13,320 nt of DNA. Source: JBFHER01 sp041584055. GTDB taxonomy: Bacteria > Bacteroidota > Bacteroidia > Bacteroidales > UBA5342. Of the stretch, positions 8,210 through 13,320 are shown piece by piece. Location of the stretch: positions 1 through 13,320 of the forward strand of contig JBFHER010000086.1 in the NCBI GenBank assembly GCA_041584055.1, given 5' to 3'. How positions within the stretch are numbered: position 1 is the first letter of the stretch; every line of letters starts with the position of its first letter. The notes beneath the pieces were generated by a model, which saw only the letters and a program-made list of their open reading frames with translations, had not been told where the DNA came from and did not search any database. The translations under genes and the position numbers were made by a program.

Positions 8210-8926
8210 ATGAAAAGGATTTTGGGTACATTATTGATAATATGCTTCACGCATTTTGCGACGGGGTATGGGCAGAATAAAATGCCGCAAACAAGTGATC
8301 CAACATTTTATACAGTACAGATTCAGGCATTGTCAAGAGAGCTGCCTCCAGATCACTTTAAAGGATTAAGTGGCGTTTGGATGCGTAAAGCTTCGGATGG
8401 GTTGTTTAAATACTATCACGGCAGATATGCCACATCAGATGAAGCCAGAGCTGCGGTGGCAAGCCTTCGGAAGAAAGGTTTCTCAGATGCATTTCTTGTG
8501 TCCTCGGAACGTTTTATGATTAAAAGTGGTCCTTATAAACCCGCATCAACAAATACAACGGCTTCTCAACCTGTTGAAAATAAGCCTGTTTCAAAGCCTG
8601 TAGTGAAGCCGGTGGTGAAGCCCGTTGCTAAACCGATAGCACAGGCCTCAGCACAAAACGAGCTGGTGCGTCCTGAGAACATTGCAGAAGGAACAATCTG
8701 GACTGTTCAGCTGTCTGCCTTTAAATATCCCGTATATCTGAATTTTTTCGATCCACTAAAAAATATCATGGAATTTCAGGGGCCTGATAAATACTTCAAA
8801 TATTGCATTGGCAAGTACGATGATTATGATGAAGCTCATAAAGCCCTTGAAGAATATAAAGAAATGGGTTACGATAAAGCTTTTATTGTGGACTATGAAA
8901 AGTATCTGCCATACCTGATAGAATAA
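8210..8926 (+). CDS. Secreted protein with two SPOR domains
   Basis: A 238-residue exported protein. Residues 1-21 form a signal peptide; Cys12 does not fit a lipobox because isoleucine precedes it. Two SPOR-like modules are visible. The first spans about 33-97 (FYTVQIQAL, then LFKYYHGRYATSDEARAAVA and KKGFSDAFLV). The second spans about 163-227 (IWTVQLSAF, KYFKYCIGKYDDYDEAHKAL, EMGYDKAFIV). They are joined by a linker with a Lys-Pro run at 125-142 (KPVSKPVVKPVVKPVAKP). SPOR domains bind denuded glycan strands of peptidoglycan, usually at division sites. The gene starts 49 bases after the PorE-like gene with no terminator or promoter box between, so cotranscription is likely. A role in holding the outer-membrane assembly to the wall is inference from context. 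Confidence 0.8.
   Translation: MKRILGTLLIICFTHFATGYGQNKMPQTSDPTFYTVQIQALSRELPPDHFKGLSGVWMRKASDGLFKYYHGRYATSDEARAAVASLRKKGFSDAFLVSSERFMIKSGPYKPASTNTTASQPVENKPVSKPVVKPVVKPVAKPIAQASAQNELVRPENIAEGTIWTVQLSAFKYPVYLNFFDPLKNIMEFQGPDKYFKYCIGKYDDYDEAHKALEEYKEMGYDKAFIVDYEKYLPYLIE
8582..8635 (+). repeat. Lys-Pro-Val codon repeat in the SPOR linker
   Basis: Six Lys-Pro dipeptides at three-residue spacing (residues 125-142), encoded by degenerate 9-base units such as AAGCCTGTT, AAGCCTGTA, AAGCCGGTG and AAGCCCGTT. The units vary at third positions, so the peptide pattern is conserved more than the DNA. It probably forms a stiff, basic spacer between the two SPOR domains. Confidence 0.7.
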
Positions 8927-9041
8927 TTCTTTTCTGTTTCAATATCCACAAAGATCGTGATTTAAAGTATTTTAACGTCATAATCAGGGTTGGGCAGTAA
9001 CTTTTTTATGTTTATTGCGTTTTACAACGAAAGGTGGAGTG

Positions 9042-9863
9042 ATGAATAAAAAATCGATAATTTTAATTCTTTTCGTACTTGTATTTGATTTAAGTGTAAA
9101 ATCAAGTACTCCCGCTTTAGAGGGCGTAACTCTAAAATCATTATTCCAAAGGATTGATTCATCTGTTCAGGACGGGGAAAAGGATAAAATTAATGACACC
9201 ATCGTTATGCTGCTCATACGTGAGCTGAAACAATCTGCAAGTTATAAACCATCCATTGAGCGCGTAGGAAAGATTTCATCCTCAGATGGGCGGGTGCATG
9301 TGTATTCCTGGAATTTTCAGGGACAATCCCTCGTGTATAAATATGGCGGAATCATCCACTTTAAAAATTCAACCGAAAACAAATGGTTTATTGTAAGGTT
9401 GATGGACACTAAAAATACGATGCCACAAACCGGCTTTGTAAGACCGGATCAGTGGTACGGTGCACTTTATTACGATATTCTAGTTAATAAATACAAGCAA
9501 AATACATATTATACATTGTTAGGATGGGATGGCGGCGATGGCATCATTGCTAAAAAAATTGTGGATAACTTTACAATTGAAAATGAGGACGATGTGAAAC
9601 TTGGTTATCCTCTTTTTCGGATTGACGGACGATTGAGATCCAGAATTATATTCCAGTTCAATGCACGAGGATCCATGATGCTCGCATATGATCCATCATA
9701 TAAAAAAATAGTATTTGACCATCTGAGCCCTGATGTGCCCACACATAGCAATCAGTTCCAATACTACGGTCCGGATTTTACATATGACGGATTTAAATTT
9801 AATGACGGAAAATGGTGGTTCGAACGAAATGTGGACGTTCGCAACAAAGCACCGGGGCGATAA
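9042..9863 (+). CDS. Secreted protein of unknown function, Bacteroidota-conserved type
   Basis: A 273-residue exported protein whose function I do not know. I chose ATG 9042: it gives a clean signal peptide (MNKKSIILILFVLVFDLSVKSS) and has AAAGGTGGAG, a Shine-Dalgarno-like stretch, at 9030-9039. A longer TTG start at 9015 would spoil the signal peptide. After cleavage comes a helical segment (about 28-66), then a beta-rich region heavy in Tyr, Trp, Phe, Asp and Gly. Distinct blocks are YYTLLGWDGGD (156-166), KKIVFDHLSP (221-230) and YYGPDFTYDGFKF (241-253). From memory these blocks recur in Bacteroidota hypothetical proteins, which I could not check. There are no cysteines in the mature part and no sorting domain at the end, so periplasmic location is the simplest guess. 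It is 115 bases from the SPOR gene and may or may not share its transcript. Confidence 0.8.
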   Translation: MNKKSIILILFVLVFDLSVKSSTPALEGVTLKSLFQRIDSSVQDGEKDKINDTIVMLLIRELKQSASYKPSIERVGKISSSDGRVHVYSWNFQGQSLVYKYGGIIHFKNSTENKWFIVRLMDTKNTMPQTGFVRPDQWYGALYYDILVNKYKQNTYYTLLGWDGGDGIIAKKIVDNFTIENEDDVKLGYPLFRIDGRLRSRIIFQFNARGSMMLAYDPSYKKIVFDHLSPDVPTHSNQFQYYGPDFTYDGFKFNDGKWWFERNVDVRNKAPGR

Positions 9864-10004
9864 ATCTTCCCAGATGGATGAGCCCTCAGATACACAGTCT
9901 TATCATCTTATCTAATCCCATTGATCAAAACGTATAAGTTTTATGATACAGATGATCATCCGGTGATTGAAATAGTTAGAAATTATTAAAAATACACGAA
10001 CACG

Positions 10005-11978
10005 ATGCTTCCTTCTTCACACGACTTTAATTTTCAAATAGAACAATTTGCAGATATCAGGATTTTGCGTTACCAGGTGCCTGAATTTGAAAGCCTTACT
10101 CCCGGTCAGAAAAAGCTGATATATTACTTGTCACAGGCAGCTTTGGAAGGACGAGATATTATCTTTGATCAGAATAACCGGTTTAATCTTATCATCCGCA
10201 GGATATTGGAGGCCATTTATTCATCAGAGGTGCCGGATAAATCGACATCGGATTTTAAGGCTTTGGAAATATATCTGAAACGGGTATGGTTCTCGAATGG
10301 GATACATCATCATTACTCAATGGATAAGTTTGTGCCTGAATTCAGCGAATCATATTTCGTTAAAATGGTGAAAGATGTTGATCCGGAATCCCTGCCGCTG
10401 GAATATGGTCAATCAGTGGATGAACTCCTGAAAATTATTGTCCCGGTTATATTTGATGAGAAATTGTATGCAAAGCGGGTCAATCAGGCTGTGGGTGAAG
10501 ATCTCATCGCATCATCAGCCAACAATTATTACAAGGAAGGCATCACACAGAAAGAAGTTGAAGCCTTTTACAAAAACTATAGGGGAACGGAGGGTGAACG
10601 ACCCATATCCGCAGGTTTGAACAGTCAGTTGGCAAAAACTGGGGAGCGATTGGCAGAAAAGGTTTGGAAGGAGAAAGGAATGTATGGTTCAGCAATTGAA
10701 CGTATTTTAAATTGGCTAATGCTGGCAGCCTCCGTTTGTGAAAATAACAGTCAGAAGCGCGCGCTTGATTTATTAATTCGGTTTTATCAAACGGGCGATC
10801 TTGAGATTTTCGATGCGTATAGCATTGCATGGCTGAATGATGAAAATTCCCGGGTTGACTTTGTTAACGGATTTATAGAAACCTATGGTGATGCACTTGG
10901 CTTGAAAGCAAGTTGGGAAAGCCTTGTGAATTTCAAGGACGTGGGCGCTTCCGAGCGAACAGAAATAATCAGTCAGAATGCACAGTGGTTCGAAGATCAC
11001 TCCCCTGTAAATCCTGCATATCGAAAGAAAAAGGTGAAAGGCGTTTCCGCAAAGGTAATCACCGTGGCAATGTTGGGAGGGGATTGTTATCCTGCTACGC
11101 CAATCGGGGTGAATCTTCCTAATTCAGACTGGATCAGGAAAGCATATGGCTCGAAGTCTGTGACAATTGAAAATATAACCTACGCCTACCATAAATCCAG
11201 TGAAAACAATGGATTTCTCGAAGCTTTTGCCTTTGAACAGGCAGAAATTGACAGGCATAAAATGTATGGTTTTCTTACTGATAACCTTCATACTGATCTG
11301 CATGAATGCCTTGGTCATGGTTCGGGGCAGTTGGCTGAGGGAATAAAAGGAGATGAGTTAAAAGCGTATGGTGCAACCATCGAAGAAGCGCGCGCCGATT
11401 TGTTTGGTTTATACTATATGGCTGATAAAAAGCTGGTGGAGTTGAATCTATTGCCGGATGAGCATGCTTTTAAAACTGCATACGATACTTACATCCGAAA
11501 TGGTTTGATGACTCAGCTCACCAGAATTAAATTGTATGACGATGTCATCGAATCTCACATGAGAAACAGGCAGTTGATTGCGCAATGGTGTTTTGTACAG
11601 GGTAATGGAGAGGTGGTTCAAAAAGTCATAAAAGAAAATAAAACCTACTTTGTGATCAAAGACTATCAAAAACTACGAAGTTTGTTTGGTCAGCTGTTAA
11701 AAGAAATACAACGAGTTAAATCTGAAGGTGACTATGACGCAGCAAAACAACTGGTCGAAGATTATGCAGTAAAGGTGGATGTAAAATTACATAAAGAAGT
11801 GCTGGAACGTTTTGAAAAGCTTAAGATCGCACCTTACGCCGGCTTTGTTAATCCTATCTGTAAACCGCTGATTAAAGCAGGTGAGATTGTGGATGTACGA
11901 ATGGATTACACAGAATCCTTTTCAGAGCAAATGCTCCGTTATTCACGGGAGCACTCCTGGCTGCCAAATATAAATTAG
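10005..11978 (+). CDS. Dipeptidyl peptidase III family zinc peptidase (M49)
   Basis: A metallopeptidase of family M49, which removes dipeptides from the N-termini of short peptides. The zinc motif is HECLGH (His433, Glu434, His438), the six-residue M49 form HExxGH, followed by EEARAD (460-465), in which Glu461 should be the third zinc ligand and Glu434 the catalytic base. The Cys435 variant is known from the Bacteroides thetaiotaomicron enzyme, where animal and yeast enzymes have HELLGH. Length (657) is close to the bacterial family's usual size. The N-terminus (MLPSSHDFNFQIEQF) lacks a signal peptide, so it is probably cytoplasmic and acts in peptide turnover. The upstream gap 9864-10004 holds no convincing promoter or terminator. 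It is convergent with the next gene and not obviously related to the surface module. Confidence 0.95.
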   Translation: MLPSSHDFNFQIEQFADIRILRYQVPEFESLTPGQKKLIYYLSQAALEGRDIIFDQNNRFNLIIRRILEAIYSSEVPDKSTSDFKALEIYLKRVWFSNGIHHHYSMDKFVPEFSESYFVKMVKDVDPESLPLEYGQSVDELLKIIVPVIFDEKLYAKRVNQAVGEDLIASSANNYYKEGITQKEVEAFYKNYRGTEGERPISAGLNSQLAKTGERLAEKVWKEKGMYGSAIERILNWLMLAASVCENNSQKRALDLLIRFYQTGDLEIFDAYSIAWLNDENSRVDFVNGFIETYGDALGLKASWESLVNFKDVGASERTEIISQNAQWFEDHSPVNPAYRKKKVKGVSAKVITVAMLGGDCYPATPIGVNLPNSDWIRKAYGSKSVTIENITYAYHKSSENNGFLEAFAFEQAEIDRHKMYGFLTDNLHTDLHECLGHGSGQLAEGIKGDELKAYGATIEEARADLFGLYYMADKKLVELNLLPDEHAFKTAYDTYIRNGLMTQLTRIKLYDDVIESHMRNRQLIAQWCFVQGNGEVVQKVIKENKTYFVIKDYQKLRSLFGQLLKEIQRVKSEGDYDAAKQLVEDYAVKVDVKLHKEVLERFEKLKIAPYAGFVNPICKPLIKAGEIVDVRMDYTESFSEQMLRYSREHSWLPNIN

Positions 11979-12061
11979 ATGCCAGGATAAGATGTTTTTT
12001 TATACGCTATGCAAGGCGCAATGAATTGATTTATCTTACGCTTTCCTCATCGCAGAATCTC

Positions 12062-12090
12062 CTTCAAATGCAAACTAAAGGCATTCGAAG
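12062..12090. other. Hairpin between convergent genes
   Basis: CTTCAAATGC (12062-12071) pairs with GCATTCGAAG (12081-12090) with one A-C mismatch and a 9-base loop. No T run follows on either strand, so it is not a standard intrinsic terminator, but it is the only clear structure in the 132-base gap between the peptidase and the YciO-like gene. Confidence 0.3.
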
Positions 12091-12110
12091 TAAGCCATAA
12101 AACAGAAGTG

Positions 12111-12719
12111 CTAGGAAATGAGTTCCCCTAAGCCCTGCCTTAAAATTACAGGTTCTCCTGAGGTGCAATCCACAACAGTGGAAGGTACATTGCTACCATA
12201 ACCACCATCAACCACCATGTCAACAACACCATTGTAACGTTCGTGAATCAATTCGGGATCTGTTGTATATTCAATGATTTCATCCTCATCATGAATGGAT
12301 GTACTTACAATTGCATCTCCAAGTTCCTTTAAGATTTCCTGAAGAATTACATTGTCAGGAATGCGTATCCCAATTGTTTTTTTATTGTCTTTGAAAATTT
12401 TTGGGACATTTGAATTTGCTTCCAGTATAAAAGTGAATGGCCCCGGAAGATTTTTCTTCATCAACTTAAAGATATGGTTTGAAATGGGCCTTGCATAGTT
12501 TGATAAGGAGCTCAAGTCATTACAAATCAATGACAGGTTGCTGTTGCGTGCTATTTTCATCTGCCTGATGCGGGTGATCCCTTTCTGATTGGACAAAGAA
12601 CATCCGACCGCGTAAATGGTATCCGTGGGAAAAATAACGGTTCCCCCGGCACATAAACAATCCGTAACCTGTCGGATATGCTTTACATTCGTGTCTTTTT
12701 CATAAAGTTTTAGCAACAT
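12111..12719 (-). CDS. YciO/TsaC/Sua5 family (threonylcarbamoyl-AMP synthase-like) protein
   Basis: A 202-residue YrdC-fold protein. The family makes L-threonylcarbamoyladenylate from threonine, bicarbonate and ATP for the t6A modification of tRNA position 37. Visible motifs are GGTVIFPTDTIYAVGC (25-40), the basic segment KIARNSNLSLIC (55-66), NLPGPFTFILE (90-100), KTIGIRIPDN (114-123), STS (139-141) and the closing ILRQGLGE (192-199). Length, the Y-A-x-G-C ending of the first motif, KTIGIRIP and STS in place of the SAN motif of TsaC point to the YciO branch. The ability of YciO to replace TsaC is doubtful, so calling it the tRNA enzyme would be an over-reading. It stands alone on the minus strand, convergent with the peptidase gene. 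I see no exact TAnnTTTG box in the AT-rich stretch upstream. Confidence 0.88.
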   Translation of the reverse strand: MLLKLYEKDTNVKHIRQVTDCLCAGGTVIFPTDTIYAVGCSLSNQKGITRIRQMKIARNSNLSLICNDLSSLSNYARPISNHIFKLMKKNLPGPFTFILEANSNVPKIFKDNKKTIGIRIPDNVILQEILKELGDAIVSTSIHDEDEIIEYTTDPELIHERYNGVVDMVVDGGYGSNVPSTVVDCTSGEPVILRQGLGELIS

Positions 12720-12859
12720 CTGTCTATCATTATCCTGTGAAAATAAGCAATTAATGGAGATATTAAAATTAAATTATTTTTTTCATTTAATTGATTCCCT
12801 TGTCACAATTTCTAAATGATGTAAGAGTTGTCCTAATTCAATCTTTTTAAAAGCGACAT
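12720..12859. other. AT-rich intergenic stretch, no gene seen
   Basis: It separates the divergently placed YciO-like gene from the ORF at 12860. It contains an AT-only inverted repeat (AATTAAAT at 12767-12774, ATTTAATT at 12785-12792), which could arise by chance in such composition. The promoter of the minus-strand gene should lie here; the best minus-strand -7 candidate is TAATTTTA (12764-12771, one mismatch), which is weak. Confidence 0.4.
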
Positions 12860-13117
12860 TTGAGTATTGATCTTAATATAAGAGTAGAATTTTACCTTTT
12901 AATTAATGACCCAAAAACGACGACAGTTTCTTTAGTAGCAGTGGGAAACAAAGCAGCATTAACACAAAGCACTACAAATATCTGCTTTAAACACGATGAT
13001 TACGGTCGCTTGCAAAAATACATCTTCCCTTCAGGTTATGCAGTTGAGTATGATCAGATAATTTTGCGTTATGCGCCTTATGCTTTGTCATATTCGTATT
13101 TCATTAGTGACGAATAA
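12860..13117 (+). CDS. Possible small gene or gene remnant without an ATG
   Basis: An open frame of 85 codons whose only plausible upstream start is the TTG at 12860; the frame opens after a TAA at 12848-12850 and contains no ATG. The composition looks protein-like rather than random. Residues 46-64 (DDYGRLQKYIFPSGYAVEY) resemble the D-x-x-G-R-L ... P-x-G-x-x-V-x-Y pattern of RHS/YD repeats, but one copy is not enough to assign the family. It could be the tail of a decayed gene. Its stop codon lies two bases before the hairpin region of the transposon remnant, so the element may have cut it short. No signal peptide or membrane segment is seen. Confidence 0.3.
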   Translation: MSIDLNIRVEFYLLINDPKTTTVSLVAVGNKAALTQSTTNICFKHDDYGRLQKYIFPSGYAVEYDQIILRYAPYALSYSYFISDE

Positions 13118-13121
13118 ACTT

Positions 13122-13185
13122 GAAGCACCCGCTGTTCGGCGTAGCGTCTCGCTACGTCGTAAGTAATACTCAGCGTCCTCGCTTC
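13122..13185 (+). repeat. Nested stem-loop of the RAYT/IS200-like left end
   Basis: Three successive stems enclose one another: GAAGC (13122-13126) with GCTTC (13181-13185), CGCTG (13130-13134) with CAGCG (13171-13175), and CGGCGTAGCG (13137-13146) with CGCTACGTCG (13150-13159). The inner stem is 10 bp with one G-T wobble and a TCT loop. The two outer stems are perfect and separated by internal loops. This REP-like structure is GC-richer than the surrounding sequence. Confidence 0.8.
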
Positions 13186-13211
13186 CATAATGTATATTTC
13201 GCTTAATTTTG

Positions 13212-13219
13212 TATCTTTG
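13212..13219 (+). promoter_or_regulatory. -7 box upstream of the broken transposase gene
   Basis: TATCTTTG is an exact TAnnTTTG match, 29 bases before the ATG at 13241, implying a leader of about 15-20 bases. No clear -33 TTG is seen. Confidence 0.4.
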
Positions 13220-13240
13220 GATTACTCTAGAACCAACAAT

Positions 13241-13320
13241 ATGCCAACTGGGTACCAAATTGAAGATCAAAGTGCATTACATTTTGTTACATTCATGATA
13301 ATCCCGTAAGGGCAGGACTA
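13241..13320 (+). pseudogene. Internally deleted RAYT transposase gene (runs off the window)
   Basis: The ATG at 13241 opens MPTGYQIEDQSALHFVTF, which matches the N-terminus of Bacteroidota IS200-like/RAYT transposases. The frame then stops at 13307-13309 (TAA). In the next frame, bases 13288-13320 read YIHDNPVRAGL, the NPVRAG motif found near the C-terminus of the same family. The middle of the protein, which should hold the HUH (SNHIHL-type) motif and the catalytic tyrosine, about 110 residues, is absent. The two halves meet within TTACATTC (13287-13294) and are out of frame. The gene is therefore a deletion derivative without catalytic parts. Recognition of both halves is from memory of the family. 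Confidence 0.72.

Larger units (their letters stand above)
13119..13320 (+). mobile_element. Left part of a RAYT (IS200-like, REP-associated) element, internally deleted
   Basis: This stretch combines a nested imperfect hairpin at 13122-13185, a promoter-like box at 13212-13219 and a broken Y1-type transposase gene from 13241 to the window edge. IS200/IS605 and RAYT elements carry subterminal hairpins recognised by their HUH tyrosine transposase, and the order hairpin, promoter, transposase start fits a left end. The outer border is not certain: I place it just after the stop of the preceding ORF, because base-pairing begins at 13122. The right end lies outside the window. Without the middle of its transposase the copy could move only if an intact copy acted on it. 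Confidence 0.65.

Noticed and set aside
8243..8245. Cys12 of the SPOR protein as a lipoprotein cysteine
   Set aside because: Isoleucine precedes it instead of Gly, Ala or Ser, so the lipobox rule is not met.
8582..8635. Short tandem repeat as a CRISPR-like array
   Set aside because: The units are 9-base in-frame Lys-Pro-Val codons with no spacers.
8998..9005. TAACTTTT as a promoter box for the unknown secreted protein
   Set aside because: It misses the final G of TAnnTTTG and has no -33 partner at a fitting distance.
9015..9041. TTG at 9015 as the start of the unknown secreted protein
   Set aside because: It would add MRFTTKGGV before a well-formed signal peptide, and the Shine-Dalgarno-like stretch serves ATG 9042.
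12062..12090. Hairpin as a bidirectional intrinsic terminator
   Set aside because: No T run on either side and a mismatch in the stem; kept only as an unassigned structure.
12767..12792. AT-only inverted repeat as an operator
   Set aside because: Eight A/T pairs in a very AT-rich stretch are expected by chance.
13088..13270. Minus-strand frame across the hairpin region
   Set aside because: It runs through the stem-loop and the promoter of the transposase remnant and has repeat-like, low-credibility sequence.

Overview
The window reads as chromosomal DNA of a Bacteroidota bacterium, probably a gliding or type IX secretion (T9SS) lineage such as Cytophagales or Flavobacteriales. The evidence is a Bacteroidota-style YidC, a cell-surface protein ending in a T9SS type B (CHU_C-like) sorting domain, a PorP/SprF-family outer membrane protein, a PorE-like TPR/propeller/OmpA protein, a dipeptidyl peptidase III with the HECLGH variant motif, and promoter-like TAnnTTTG boxes typical of the phylum. 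Base composition is moderate and AT-leaning throughout. No tRNA, rRNA or CRISPR array was recognised.

Layout. (1) 3-1679: 3' part of yidC, closed by a strong intrinsic terminator at 1694-1729. (2) 1899-8926: a four-gene surface module on the + strand: a 1073-residue Ig/PKD-like T9SS type B cargo, a PorP/SprF partner starting a few bases later, a PorE-like OmpA-family protein behind its own likely promoter, and a protein with two SPOR domains. (3) 9042-9863: a secreted protein of unknown function. (4) 10005-11978: a cytoplasmic M49 peptidase. (5) 12111-12719, minus strand: a YciO/TsaC/Sua5-family protein, convergent with the peptidase. (6) 12720-13320: an AT-rich, gene-poor end holding an ORF without an ATG and then the left end of a REP-associated tyrosine transposase (RAYT, IS200-like) element. 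This has a nested hairpin, a promoter-like box and an internally deleted transposase gene that joins the N-terminal start directly to the C-terminal YIHDNPVRAGL motif.

How the genes fit together (inference). YidC inserts inner-membrane proteins and is not obviously linked to the rest. The cargo would be exported through the T9SS and retained at the surface by the adjacent PorP/SprF-like barrel. The PorE-like protein and the SPOR protein would tie that outer-membrane assembly to peptidoglycan. The most unusual observations are the compact cargo-barrel-peptidoglycan module with its ladder of cysteine pairs, and the internally deleted RAYT at the right edge.
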